From: Coenobita brevimanus
Taxonomy: Eukaryota; Arthropoda; Malacostraca; Decapoda; Coenobitidae
Reading direction: 5' to 3'
Assembly (NCBI GenBank): GCA_032717465.1
Contig: CM064713.1
Span: forward strand, 13,457,360 to 13,521,359
Length of the DNA stretch: 64,000 nucleotides
In this document: positions 1 through 10,996 of the stretch, piece by piece
Numbering within the stretch: position 1 is the first letter of the stretch
Layout: each line of letters opens with the position of its first letter
The notes under the pieces: generated by a model
The model's input: only the letters and a program-made list of their open reading frames with translations
Told to the model about the DNA's origin: nothing
Databases searched by the model: none
Translations under genes and position numbers: made by a program

Positions 1-249
1 GCAAAGTGTATTTTTCCCCCTTTAGAGCAGAGGGGCCTGAGGCTGGGCAGGTGTAGTGCAGAACACTTAAGGACAGGAGGCTGACCTAAGTCCCTGGTAG
101 TGTGTACAAGTCAGAAATAACTGTGGGACTCCAACCACAGTGTACAGCCACAGGCCACTGTCCATTGTGACCCACACCATCATTAAAAAGGTAACAAAAG
201 TGGTAACAAAGTAACAAATAACTCAGCACAGAAAGTATACTCCCTCTGG
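1..249. other. No gene recognised
   Basis: Unique-looking sequence with several scattered GTAACAAA-type words. The open frames here and up to about 515 have no recognisable motif and are probably chance. No confident feature. Confidence 0.4.
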
Positions 250-311
250 CTACCTCTGGAACTTGAACCACAGCACATTTTGACCCGAGGGCTCTACCTC
301 CACGCCACCCA
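250..311 (-). repeat. Possible tRNA-derived SINE head
   Basis: On the minus strand an A-box-like TGGCGTGGAGG (308-298) is followed about 30 nt later by a B-box-like GGTTCAAGTTCC (269-258). This is the spacing of an internal RNA polymerase III promoter in a tRNA-derived SINE. The cloverleaf is not well preserved and the element ends are not visible, so this is a candidate only. Confidence 0.35.
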
Positions 312-513
312 AAAAAAGTAACAAAGTGGGAAAAAAAGTGAATAACAAGTAACATCAAAGTAAATGTTCCTCCAATAAGACAGAGTAAACTGAGAGTAAC
401 AAATAACATCAGAGAGTAATGTCTGTCCATTGAGAAAATTCTCAGCACTAAGCAAAAAGACAAAACAAAATGTAGATTCCATTAAAGTAAAACAAAAACT
501 AATAATATGAATC

Positions 514-1273
514 AAATCACACCAGGTGTGGGGGTGGGGCCTGCCGCTGTGTGGGGTGGTAGGAAATCACACCAGGTGTGGGGGTGGGGCCTGCCGCTGT
601 GTGGGATGGTGGTAAATCATAAATCACACCAGGTGTGGGGGTGGGGCCTGCCGCTGTGTGGGGTGGTAGTAAATCACACCAGGTGTGGGGGTGGGGCATG
701 CTGCTGTTTGGGGTGATGGTACCAAATCACACCAGGTGTGGGGGTGGGGCCTGCAACTGTGTGGTTTGGTGGTAAATCATGCCAAGTGTGGGGGTGGGGC
801 CTGCCACTGTGTGGTATGGTGGTAAATCACACCAGGTGTAGGGGTGGGACCTGCTGCTGAGTGGGGTGGTGGTAAATCACACCAGGTGTGGGGGTGGGGC
901 CTGCTCCTGTGTGGGGTGGTGGTAAATCACACCAGGTGTGGGGGTGGGGCCTGCCGCTGTGTGGGGTGGTGGTAAATCACACCAGGTGTGGGGGTGGGGC
1001 CTGCCGCTGTGTGGGGTGGTGGTAAATCACACCAGGTGTGGGGGTGGGGCCTGCCGTTGTGTGGGGTGGTAGTAAATCACACCAGGTGTGGGAGTGGGGC
1101 CTGCCGCTGTGTGGGGTGGTGGTAAATCACGTCAGGTGTGGGAGTGGGGCCTGCCGCTGTGTGGGGTGGTGGTAAATCACACCAGGTGTGGGGGTGGGGC
1201 CTGCTGCTGTGTGGGGTGGTGGTAAATCACACCAGGTGTGGGGGTGGGGCCTGCCGCTGTGTGGGGTGGTGGT
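514..1273. repeat. 50-bp minisatellite, about 15 units
   Basis: Tandem units begin with AAATCACACCAGGTGTGGGG at 514, 564, 621, 671, 724, 774, 824, 874, 924 and so on to 1224. The period is 50 bp, with one 7-bp insertion near 614 and one 3-bp insertion near 721. Units differ by a few substitutions. Short open frames inside it (507-716 and the reverse strand) are repeat artefacts. It abuts the 3' side of the membrane-protein fragment at 1274-1720. Confidence 0.95.
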
Positions 1274-1720
1274 AGCGGTGGTTCAGGTACAGTGCCGAGA
1301 CACTGACCAACAGTTTGACCACAAACCACGCCACCACCCCCACCCAAGCCCCATTCCGCACCTCCCACACCTCTATCACCCCAACTATGGCCTCCAGGGG
1401 GTGAAGCAGCTGGGCACAATAGATGGCACTCAGTGCCAGCTGCCAACTCAGCATACTGACACCCAGCATTACACTCAGCACCAACAGGACAACCTGAAAC
1501 ACGCCATTCTTGACAAACCAAAAGCCAACCCAAGTGGTGAGCAACCAACAGTGATAAACAATAAGCCAAGTTAGACCCGCGTTGAGCTCATACCGCAATT
1601 GTGAAGAAATTACCATCCCGGTCAATTCAGACAACATTAGTCTACCGGGATAGTGACTATATTGTTCTCCTAATGACTTAATTGCCCAGTTAAGCCTTGA
1701 TGGCTCAATATTAAGTCGCA
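1274..1720 (-). pseudogene. Fragment of a multi-spanning membrane protein gene
   Basis: An open minus-strand frame encodes three hydrophobic stretches that read as membrane helices. There is no ATG at its start; the frame opens at a TTG and runs into the 50-bp minisatellite at its C-terminal end. Its order and spacing resemble residues 85-190 of the intact four-TM protein at 51918-52724: a basic-L-R-x-E word before a helix, a paired helix region, then S-x-x-Y, LL, and W-x-V before the last helix. The offset over about 65 aligned residues is only two. It is probably an exon or broken copy of the same family. No function is known. The similarity was judged by eye and is moderate. Confidence 0.45.
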
Positions 1721-1721
1721 A

Positions 1722-2044
1722 AATTGTTTAGAGGAACACCATTCTCAACAAGTTTGTCAACAATATCAGAAATATCCTTACGGAAATGGGGAACACATGT
1801 TTTGACAAAAATGGTGAAACCTAAATCAGTAAATGACAAAATTACGAAGCAACAACTTATGTGTATGGCACATTAATCATTATCAATATAATCCGTTTAC
1901 TTGCATGCTATTGACTGGAGACCAGTTAGAACTGCACATTGACAAATTATTGACAGGTTTGTTTCGCCAGAACAGCCGACTAAATCTCGGTCAAGTTCAT
2001 AGCTACAACTGTTACCAGATAAAACACCAACATGTTGGTGGACT
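1722..2044. other. No gene recognised
   Basis: AT-rich sequence between the membrane-protein fragment and the first RTE LINE. No motif or repeat structure was seen. Confidence 0.4.
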
Positions 2045-4530
2045 AGGTGGCCTCGAGTCATCTGCTCGCAACTGTACCTCTCAACTCCATCCCTCCACCT
2101 CATCCTCGGTCTACCCCTCCCTCTCCCTCCCTCCACCTCACCTACATACACCCTCTTAGTCAGTCTTTCATTCTCCATTCTCTCCACATGTCCAAACCAC
2201 CTCAGTGTATTTCTCCTAATCTTCTCAACCACATCCACATCCACACCACAACGTTCCTTCACTTCTTCATTCGTCAACCTGTCCCTCCACGTCACTCCAC
2301 ATGCTCCTCTCAAGTAAGTCATTTCCACTGCTCGTACTCTTGACTTGTTCCCCTCTTGCAAGGTCCACGCCTCGCTTCCATACGTCAGGGTAGGGATCAC
2401 AATACCATCATGCAGTGACTTCTTAACTTCCATATTCACCTCCCTATTTCTCATCACTACTTTCAGTGAACCAACAACCTTCCTTTCCTGCTGTACCCTT
2501 TCACGCACTTCATCCCCCAGTTCCATCCTTACTCATCACACTACCCAAGTACTTGAATGCACTCACACTCTCCATATCCTCACCATTCAACCTCACTGTA
2601 CATTCTGTGGCTTCATTCCTCTCAAACACCATAACTTTACTTTTGTTTACATTAACTTTCAGCTTCCTCCTCCTACACACTGTCCCAAATTCATTCACCA
2701 AACCTTGCAGCTCCCATTCATCTTCACTTAACAATACTGCATCATCAGCAAACAGCAACACCGGAATCTTCCAAATCTCACCCTTATTCATTAGAGCCAC
2801 CCCCGCATCCACTGCCCTACCCTGCATCTCCTTTACAACTCCATCCATGTATATATTAAACAGCCATGGAGACATCACACAACCCTGTTTCAGTCCCACA
2901 CTGAGATCAAAGAACTCACTCAGCTCACCATCCACTCGCACCGTAGCCCTAGCTCCTTCGTACTGTACATACTCTTCACAGCATTCAAGAATTTCCCGTC
3001 CACTCCATATATTCTTAGTACCTTGCACATACCTTGCCTATCTATTCTGTCATAAGCTTTCTCCAGATCCATGAAGGCAGCATACACTTTCGTTCCCTTC
3101 TCTAGATACTTCTCCACTAAACATCTTAGAACAAATCTCTGATCTACACACCCTTTTCCCTTCCTAAATCCCCCTTGTTCTTCTCCAACTAGCTCCTCTG
3201 TCATATGCCTAACCCTAACAATGAGTATTCTACCATATATTTTACTAGTCACACTAAGAAGGCAAATACCCCTATGGTTACCACATACTTCTCTCTCCCC
3301 TTTTCCTTTGTACAGAGGAACAATTATACCTGATTTCCGGTCCTCTGGAACCCTTCCCTCTTCCCAAGCCAATCTACACAACTTCCATATCCACTCCACA
3401 ACAATCTCACCCCCATATCTCATCATTTCATCACACACTCCATCAATTCCTGGGGCCTTTCCCAACTTGATCTTCTTCACTGCTTCCACTACTTCCGTCC
3501 TACTGATCTCTTCCTCCCTCCTCTCATCTCTTCTTCTCCCAGCCATTCCCCAACCACTTGTACTCGCACTGCTGTCACACTCTACATTCAACAAATCCTC
3601 AAAGTGCTCCTTCCATCTCCTCAATTTCTCTCTCTTCTCCACCAACAATCTACAGTATTATTCCTATCTTTCACTCCCCTACTATTTCCCCTTTCAAACT
3701 GCCTTACTTTCTTTACCTCCTTCCAAAACAATTTTTTACTCTCCCTCCATTTCACACTCAGATTCCTTCCAAACTCTTCATCCACTTTCTTCTTACTCTC
3801 CTTCACCAGTCTCTTAACCTCCCTTCTCCTACTCACATATAGCTCTCTCTTCTCTCTCTCATCTTCTCCCCTACCTCTACTCGCTAACCATTCACTATAT
3901 GCCTTCTTCTTTTGTTCCACCTCATCATTCCACCATGCTGTCCCTTGCACACCCTTGCATCTCCTCACTCCACAAACCACCTCACACGCTGTGCCTATCT
4001 CTTCCGTAAATATCTTACATACGTCTTCCACCCCTTCCATCTGCTCTAGCTCATACCTTCCCAATCTTTCTTCCACTATGCTCTTATACTCTACCAGTTT
4101 CTCACTATCTTGCAAATTCTCCACCCTTCTCACAGGATCTGTTTCCTCCTGTCTTCCCCTTCGTCTCCTCAACCATATTCTTTGCAGCTTTACCTTGGCC
4201 ATCACTAAGTGATGGTCCGAGACTCCATTCCCTCACCCTCTCCACACTCTTGCATCCAACACTTGTCTTCTCATTCGCTCATCCACACACACGTAGTCTA
4301 TCATTGCCTATCATTGCCTTTCGTTCAACAAGTTCACCATCCATCCTCCTCATTACTCTCCATGTACTGTATACCGCGCGGTGGATCATCTCATGTCGAA
4401 AGTAGGTGTTGGCTACTGCCAACCCCTTACCAGCACAGATGTCCACCAAAGCACTACCATTCCCATCTACGTCAGCTGGCACACCCCACTGACCAACCAC
4501 TCCATCCACTCGTACATCTGGTAGCAGCAA
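2045..4530 (-). mobile_element. RTE-type non-LTR retrotransposon, dead (copy 1)
   Basis: Minus-strand remnants, in order: the end of an apurinic-type endonuclease (4530-4279; GQWG...DGNG, VDICAGKGLAVANTYF), a charged linker (4205-3621), reverse transcriptase (3648-2510) and a C-terminal region with the WFGHVERM signature of RTE-like LINEs (2526-2050). Several frameshifts break the frame. The N-terminal half of the endonuclease and any 3' tail are missing, so both ends are truncated. It resembles copy 4 (62745-64000) more closely than the other RTE copies (47355-50765 and 60609-62535). Confidence 0.85.
2510..3648 (-). pseudogene. RTE reverse transcriptase, frameshifted
   Basis: Two overlapping minus-strand frames (3648-2920 and 3028-2510) carry the reverse transcriptase of RTE copy 1. 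Visible blocks are GKAPGIDGV, VPLYKGKGERE, EEQGGFRKGKGCVDQ, FMDLEKAYDRIDRQG, QGCVMSPWLFNIYMDG and the catalytic LLFADDAVLL. The catalytic FADD is retained, but the frame shifts near 2950-3028 and again near 2510. The enzyme would copy element RNA by target-primed reverse transcription; this copy cannot make it in one piece. Confidence 0.85.
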
Positions 4531-4871
4531 GAATAAACTAAAAAAGGATGTCACAGGATGGCACAGTACTGGCGCTTTTACAATCTCTTGCATGTTAAGG
4601 AAACTACGTTGATACTACAAAGGCATAAACAACATACAAGAGAAGAGTAGATGTAGTAAGCATAATAAATCGCTAAGGAAGAGGTGCTAGAGAGCCAACT
4701 TAACCAACGAGGATATGGGTGTTGATAGCCTTGGTGGGGCCGCCTGTGTTGTATTTGGCGAGGTATAAGTGCCAGTGACCTCTATCCCACAGGCGTTCTG
4801 AAGCACAGTACATGTTTGCGTGCAACCTTTGGACTGTCAGTAGATGGAACTTTTGAAGCCTTCAGTAATGA
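4531..4871. other. No gene recognised
   Basis: Spacer between RTE copy 1 and the left target duplication of the Penelope element. No coding signature or repeat was noted. Confidence 0.4.
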
Positions 4872-4885
4872 GTTATAGTCGGTCT
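4872..4885. repeat. Target-site duplication of Penelope element 1 (left)
   Basis: GTTATAGTCGGTCT is present here and again at 6672-6685 in the same orientation. It flanks the Penelope-like element exactly. Confidence 0.75.
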
Positions 4886-4926
4886 AGGATACAAAAACCC
4901 ACACTGGCAGACGAAAAAAGATGTAT

Positions 4927-4967
4927 TCCAAACAGTTTCGGCGACAGCTGTCGCCCTCTTCAGTGGA
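4927..4967 (-). ncRNA. Hammerhead-like ribozyme motif in Penelope element 1
   Basis: The minus strand reads UCCA, then CUGAAGA, then a self-complementary 16-mer GGCGACAGCUGUCGCC (helix II), then GAAA, CUGUU and UGGA. UCCA and UGGA pair as helix I. CUGANGA and GAAA are the hammerhead core. One extra G sits between the core and helix II, and helix III is minimal. Hammerheads with very short helix III are known from Penelope terminal repeats. Activity is inferred, not shown. Confidence 0.6.
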
Positions 4968-5057
4968 TCTACAGACCAAGAGTGGTACATACAAATGCTG
5001 AGAAGCTGCTTATATGCAGGGTGAGGACACGTTTTCCCAACCACACCTGATGTGACT

Positions 5058-6655
5058 TCACCTGACTCTCCCTCTACTCTGTCCACGACCTGAGTGAGGG
5101 ATTACAAGGGGCGGCAAGGACCTTGCCACTAATCCTCTCATCACTAGATCTAATTTATAAATTCCTTCACTATGGTTAAAATTATTATATCTCTCTATAC
5201 GTACAGCTTCCACAATCCTACGTTTCTTATAGTTACTACATTTGTACAATATTTGGCTAGAATTCCAGTCGATTCTATGGTCGTTTTCCGAAGAGTGAAC
5301 GTACACTGCGTTATTTATGTTGCCTATCTTACAAGCATACTTGTGTTCCTTAATGCGAGTGTCCAAATCCCTTCCCGTTTCAGCAATATAAACCAAATCA
5401 CAGTCTCTACATGGAATTTTGTATACCCCTGCAGTTTTGTTACTAATTGGTTTATTTTTTACCAGCATTGATCTTAAGGTGGAAGTATATCTAAATGCAA
5501 TGTTTACATCCAAATCATGACTCACAGATTCACCAAGCTAAGATTTGACACATACGGAACCGTGATGTATGGCTTATTTTGCTGACTTTGTGATGTTGGT
5601 CTAGGTACAAAAAAGGCTTTTCTGGCTTTAAAATACGCTTGCCTTATAAACCAACTGGGATATTTTAGATCCAAAAATATTTTCCATATCTTGGCGTTTT
5701 CCGTATGCAGATGTTGGGGACTACTAATTCTGAGTGCTCTAAGGAACATAGAAGAAATAACTGACATTTTAGTGGAACTGTGGTGATATGAATAATAATG
5801 TATATACAAATTGCACTGGGTTGGTTTCCTGTATACAGAACAGCTAAGTGTCCCAAGTTCATCCCTGTGCACAAATACATCTAAAAATGGAAGGGAACCA
5901 TTATTTTCCCATTCAACTTTAAATTTAATTGAGGGAACCAGTGCATTTAATTTTGTAAGAAACTCGTCAAAGTTACCGTATTCGTCTGGCCAAAATGAAA
6001 ACACATCATCAACATACCTATACCAAATTAAATTTTGAGGAGATATGGTGGTAAGAAGGTTGGATTAAAAATATTCCATGTACAGGTTACTAAGAATTGG
6101 AGAGAGGGTCGAGTCCATACCCATACCAAACTTTTGCATGAAAAACTGATCACCAAAAGATGCATTACACTGCACACAAAGGCTAATAAGTTGGAGAAAG
6201 ACATCTTGTGGCATGCCGAGATCAATGTTACAATTAGGTAATTTTTCCTCCAAGAAACTAATTACATCTTCAATAGGGACTTTAGTAAAAAGCGAGTCTA
6301 CATCAAAACTGACCAACCTGCCACTGGAGAAACTGAGAGACTTAATCTTATCAATAAAATCAGTAGAGTTTTGGACATGGGATTTAGAAAATGTGCCAAC
6401 CAATGGTGCTAATTTGTTCGCTAGAAATTTTGAAACTTTGTAAGTGAATGAGCCACACTGTGAGATGACAGGACGAAGGGGAATCTGTGGTTTATGGGTC
6501 TTTGGTAACCCATAAAGGTAAGGTAATTTTGGATTAATTTGAATGAACTTACTTGCATCAATGTTTGTCACATTCTTTAAAAGGTTTTTGACTTTCTTAT
6601 TAAAGTCTGTGGATAACCACAGTGGGTTTTTGTATCCTATTTCATGGTCACGATA
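5058..6655 (-). pseudogene. Penelope RT and GIY-YIG endonuclease, broken into three frames
   Basis: The frame at 6571-6065 holds the front of the reverse transcriptase (YLYGLPKTHKPQIPLRPVIS, SFDVDSLFTKVP). The frame at 6004-5522 holds the region after the catalytic site (FSFWPDEYGNFDEF, SLPFLDVFV). The frame at 5525-5058 holds the endonuclease (GVYKIPCRDCDLVYIAETGR, followed by RIKEHK). A frameshift lies near 6010-6065 and another near 5524. The reading begins inside the RT N-terminal part near 6655. GIY-YIG supplies the nick that primes reverse transcription in Penelope elements. Confidence 0.85.
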
Positions 6656-6671
6656 GTGTGACTCTTCAGCC

Positions 6672-6685
6672 GTTATAGTCGGTCT
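6672..6685. repeat. Target-site duplication of Penelope element 1 (right)
   Basis: Second copy of GTTATAGTCGGTCT, matching 4872-4885. A T-tract follows at about 6710-6727. Confidence 0.75.
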
Positions 6686-6831
6686 GTTTGCACCTTACTA
6701 ATAATTAACTTTTTTTTTTTTTTTTTTCGGTTAATAGTTAAGCGCAGATTGGAGGGGTGGCTTGTCCACTAACAAAGGAGACTCGTTCCTATATCACAAC
6801 TAAGGGTCATCGAATTTTATGCAATCACGAT

Positions 6832-8043
6832 TCAATATTTCAACTGACTGGCCGTTTCTTCAGATAAAAACAGTTCCATGTAAAAACAACCCATTTCACT
6901 TGATATTCTGTTAAATGTTATACTTTTGTGCTTCTTGTTTAACTTTCTGAATTCTCCCATCTCATATTGTTGTTGTTGTTGCTGCTGCTGCTCCAGGCTC
7001 ATCTGGATGTGAACCAAGTGGACCGCAGGCTGAATTCGACCTGCTGCAGTCCACCATTGTCCTCTCGGGGGATAGGCAGTTGAAAGACGCTTGTATAACC
7101 AGGCAACAGAGTTGCCTGGTAACATTTGTGCCACCACGTGAAGGCGTCCCAATCCAGCACCCCATCCCATGTAACTGTGGCAAACAGGATTAGCATGATG
7201 AGTCCCACTGCTGCCTTCAGTACATTTGTTACTTTGGTAGCCCGCTGGATCCTTTGCCCCACTTATACCTACACACCATCCATCCATGTTATTGCCTGCT
7301 GGATCCTTTGCCCCACTTATACCTACACACCATCCATCCATGTTATTGCCTGCTGGATCCTTTGCCCCACTTATACCTACACACCATCCATCCATGTTAT
7401 TGCCTGCTGGATCCTTTGCCCCACTTATACCTACACACCATCCATCCATGTTATTGCCTGCTGGATCCTTTGCCCCACTTATACCTACACACCATCCATC
7501 CATGTTATTGCCTGCTGGATCCTTTGCCCCACTTATACCTACACACCATCCATCCATGTTATTGCCTGCTGGATCCTTTGCCCCACTTATACCTACACAC
7601 CATCCATCCATGTTATTGCCTGCTGGATCCTTTGCCCCACTTATACCTACACACCATCCATCCATGTTATTGCCTGCTGGATCCTTTGCCCCACTTATAC
7701 CTACACACCATCCATCCATGTTATTGCCTGCTGGATCCTTTGCCCCACTTATACCTACACACCATCCATCCATGTTATTGCCTGCTGGATCCTTTGCCCC
7801 ACTTATACCTACACACCATCCATCCATGTTATTGCCTGCTGGATCCTTTGCCCCACTTATACCTACACACCATCCATCCATGTTATTGCCTGCTGGATCC
7901 TTTGCCCCACTTATACCTACACACCATCCATCCATGTTATTGCCTGCTGGATCCTTTGCCCCACTTATACCTACACACCATCCATCCATGTTATTGCCTG
8001 CTGGATCCTTTGCCCCACTTATACCTACACACCATCCATCCAT
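6832..8043 (-). CDS. Repeat-containing ORF, uncertain
   Basis: A 403-residue minus-strand frame. The first part is about 15 copies of an 18-residue repeat (MDGWCVGISGAKDPAGNN), encoded by the 54-bp array. The last ~130 residues are non-repetitive and include a run of eight glutamines from CAA/CAG codons (near 6968-6992). The repeat period is a multiple of three, so the open frame may be a consequence of the array. No domain was recognised. The unique tail may belong to an uncharacterised mobile element. Real translation is doubtful. Confidence 0.25.
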   Translation of the reverse strand: MDGWCVGISGAKDPAGNNMDGWCVGISGAKDPAGNNMDGWCVGISGAKDPAGNNMDGWCVGISGAKDPAGNNMDGWCVGISGAKDPAGNNMDGWCVGISGAKDPAGNNMDGWCVGISGAKDPAGNNMDGWCVGISGAKDPAGNNMDGWCVGISGAKDPAGNNMDGWCVGISGAKDPAGNNMDGWCVGISGAKDPAGNNMDGWCVGISGAKDPAGNNMDGWCVGISGAKDPAGNNMDGWCVGISGAKDPAGNNMDGWCVGISGAKDPAGYQSNKCTEGSSGTHHANPVCHSYMGWGAGLGRLHVVAQMLPGNSVAWLYKRLSTAYPPRGQWWTAAGRIQPAVHLVHIQMSLEQQQQQQQQYEMGEFRKLNKKHKSITFNRISSEMGCFYMELFLSEETASQLKY

Positions 8044-8152
8044 GTTATTGCCTGCTGGATCCTTTGCCCCACTTATACCTACACACCATCCATGTTATTG
8101 CCTGCTGGATCCTTTGCCCCACTTATACCTACACACCATCCATCCATGTTGA
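7236..8152. repeat. 54-bp minisatellite, about 17 units, nearly perfect
   Basis: Units containing GGATCCTTTGCCCC recur every 54 bp from 7247. The copies seem almost identical; the first differs slightly, and the unit near 8089 lacks 4 bp. The near-perfect identity points to recent amplification or homogenisation. It is followed directly by the ATC-rich tract. Confidence 0.95.
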
Positions 8153-8157
8153 AGCCC

Positions 8158-8645
8158 CATCATCATCATCATCATGTTTATTATCATTATCCACATCATC
8201 ATTGCTATCAGTATCATCATCACAACCATCATCACAATCGTAATCATTGTCATCATAATCATCACCACCTCCATCATTATCAGAATCATTATCACCATCT
8301 TTAGCATCATTATCTACATTATCATCATTACCAATATCATCATCCCCACCAAAATCTTAACCATCGAAATCATTGTGACCATAATCATTATCATCACCAC
8401 CATCATTATCACTATCAAAATCATTATCACCATCTTTATCATCATTGTCTACATCATCATCACTACCAATATCATCATCACCACCATTATCTTCACAATC
8501 GTAATCAGTCACCATAATCATTATCATCATCATCATCACTGTCAAAATCATCAACATCTTTATCATCAATATCTACTTCATTATCACTATCAATATCATC
8601 ATCACCACCATCATCACAGTCGTAATCATCATCATCACCATCCTA
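8158..8645. repeat. Imperfect ATC/CAT trinucleotide tract
   Basis: Long low-complexity run of ATC and CAC triplets on the plus strand (GAT on the other strand). Apparent ORFs rich in Ile/Thr or Met/Asp are artefacts. Confidence 0.9.
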
Positions 8646-8679
8646 TCCTCGTTTGTTCATTTCAGGAAAACAAATCACA

Positions 8680-8945
8680 GTTATGACAGGGTGTTGGCAA
8701 AGTGTTTGGACCCATGCCATATAAAAGGCTGTAGTGTATTTGACGTTGTTCTTATCAGGATTACAAAACACAGTTATGACAGGCAGTTTTGTAGATCTGG
8801 ACCCATGCCATATAAAAGGCTGTAGTGTATTTGACGTTGTTCTTATCAGGATTACAAAACACAGTTATGACAGGCAGTTTTGTAGATCTGGACCCATGCC
8901 ATATAAAAGGCTGTAGTGTATTTGACGTTGTTCTTATCAGGATTA
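8680..8945. repeat. 91-bp tandem repeat, about 3 units
   Basis: CAGTTATGACAGG recurs at 8680 (in a more diverged unit), 8771 and 8862; the last two units are practically identical. Every unit contains CCATATAAAAGGC, a TATA-like word. The last unit ends exactly where the duplicated gypsy segment begins (8941). Confidence 0.9.
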
Positions 8946-10442
8946 ACTGTGAAATAAACCTCAGAAAAATAGCTGGAGATGAGGAAAGGTCAAAAGGTAA
9001 TCTCTTATACTTGAACATTCCTTTATGAGTGTTTATCACTACGAGCTTCTGGCTCTTTTCATCAACTGGAATTTGCAAATAAGGATTCTAGAGGTCAATC
9101 TTAGAGAACACATTGCCCTTATCAATTCCTGGCAATAACTCTTCGATTTTAGGAAGAAGATACTTATCACGTTGGATCTGCTTTTTTAGCTCTTTAAAAT
9201 CACCACATATTCTAACAGATTTCTTGTCAGCCTTCAATACAGGTACAACTGGTGCTGCTCACTAACTGCAAGAAATTGGTTCTAAAATGCCTTCCCTGAC
9301 AAGCTTGTCTAAAGCATCTTCAACCATCTGCCTATGATGAAAAGGAACTGTGCGAGCCTTCATGAATTTTGGAGAAACCTCACTCTTAACCTGTACTTTG
9401 GCTATGATGTCTGAGATAGGCTTGTTACGGTCAATACAGTACTGGTCTAATAAATGGCTTGCAACCAAAACCTGCTGAACCTTAAAGTTTTCATCTAATC
9501 CAGCTAAATGAATTCCAACCCTGGTCATAAGATAGTTGCCACACAAATTGTTATTAAGGGAATCCTCAACATAAAAGCAATGAGTTACCTCATGACTATT
9601 GTACTTTACCAGTGTCTGCCTTACCTATCACCTGTACATCTGAATTATCACAAGCAACTAATATTTTTCTGGAAGATTCAATGTCTAGCTTTAATAATCT
9701 TGCCCAATCACTTGTCAGAGTAGAGACTGCTGCTCCACTGTCAATTTCCAAAGGTACCTGTTTTCCATTAATTGTATAGTAAAAAAATCTGCTTTCACAG
9801 CACATATAGGCTCCTTCACAGTCAACTGTTTTCCCTCACCTTCTTCAGAACTGTCCTGTTCCTCTGGATCATTAGGCACTCTTACAGGTGTTGTTCCACG
9901 AGCGGTTTTCTTGAGATTGCCTGAAGCCTTACCAATACCAGTACTAAGCCTTGTCCTATATTTCTAATGTTCTTCACCTTCATTCCTTGTTGCCCCACAA
10001 ACTCATTTTAAATGTCCTTTCTTTTACATTTATGGCACATGAAGTCCTTGAAACGGCACATGCTGCTCTCATGAGGGTAACCAAATGATGACAAAGTAGT
10101 TTTCTGGAGCTCACATTTACAACTCTTACTTGCTGTGGCTCATTCGTCTCACCTACAACGCTTTCTCCATGTTTAAAATTCTCAAAAATCTAAGGGAAGG
10201 TCATCTTCTTTAAGTCTAAGTTTTCAGCGACTAACTTTGGAAAATACACTTCACGTTCTGCTGCCATAAACTGGTGTCTCACTCCTGGATCAAACTGTTT
10301 ATCAAAATTACAGTCTTTTGCTAGGCCCTTAAGTTCTGCATACAGTTCATTTAGATTCTCTTCAGCCTTTTGTCTTCTTTGCTGAAAGGCAAGTAAACTA
10401 TGGTGGCATGCGGGCTTTACAACAAAATATTTCTGAAGCACC

Positions 10443-10730
10443 GATACCAAGTCACTAAGATTTTGTATGAGGTAAATCTGGAGCACAAAGGTTGCCTAGC
10501 ACACTAAATGTCTGTACCAAGTCACTAAGATTTTGTATGAGGTAAATCTGGAGCACAAAGGTTGTCTAGCACACTAAATGTCTGTACCAAGTCACTAAGA
10601 TTTTGTATGAGGTAAATCTGGAGCACAAAGGTTGCCTAGCACACTAAATGTCTGTACCAAGTCACTAAGATTTTGTATGAGGTAAATCTGGAGCACAAAG
10701 GTTGCCTAGCACACTTAATCTCTGTACCAA
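10443..10730. repeat. 70-bp tandem repeat inside gag, 4 units
   Basis: TACCAAGTCACTAAGATTTT recurs every 70 bp from 10445; ACCAA words fall at 10446, 10516, 10586, 10656 and 10726. Because 70 is not a multiple of three, the expansion destroys the gag frame. Copy B carries five units (20641-20997). Confidence 0.92.
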
Positions 10731-10996
10731 CGGACACGAGCAATACATGTTCCTTTTTCTCATCTGTTATTGCTAGGTGAGCAAAATTAGCTTCTAATAA
10801 ACTCAGCCACAGTTTCACAGAAATCTTGGATGGATCAAAATGTTCAATTTTGACCTGGGACCCTGACGACTCCATAACGTAAACTTCCCTGACTTAACCT
10901 CCTATAACTTTGTCTTGGCCTGGATCACCTGCACAACAGCTTCTCATCACCTGTGGGTGCCTAATCCATTTGACCAAGGCCATTCAGATACTCCAC

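Larger units (their letters stand above)
4886..6671 (-). mobile_element. Penelope-like element 1, truncated and decayed
   Basis: Between 14-bp direct repeats lies a minus-strand Penelope-type reverse transcriptase followed by a GIY-YIG endonuclease. The N-terminal part is missing. A short inverted match, AGGATACAAAAACCCAC, occurs at 4886-4902 and in reverse complement near 6627-6643, which fits the partial inverted copies often seen at Penelope ends. The 3' part holds a hammerhead-like motif (4927-4967). It differs clearly from Penelope element 2 at 14496-18531 and is an older, separate lineage. Confidence 0.85.

Noticed and set aside
86..515. Minus-strand ORFs of 125 and 73 codons near the left end
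   Set aside because: No motif; overlapping frames over AT-rich repeats and a SINE-like head; likely chance.
514..1273. Possible CRISPR-like array
   Set aside because: 50-bp head-to-tail units without spacers in eukaryotic sequence; an ordinary minisatellite.
2047..4212. Plus-strand ORFs rich in Ser/Pro/Leu across RTE copy 1
   Set aside because: They are antisense shadows of the minus-strand RTE coding sequence.
6632..6671. A second hammerhead-like motif at the 5' end of Penelope element 1 (CUGAAGA, GUCAC...GUGAC, then CAU, GAAA)
   Set aside because: Three extra bases separate helix II from GAAA and no helix I pairing is evident; it is at best a decayed relic, so it was not called.
7126..8304. 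Plus-strand ORFs of 288-392 codons across the 54-bp array
   Set aside because: All three plus frames are open through the repeat and continue into the ATC tract; these are repeat artefacts.
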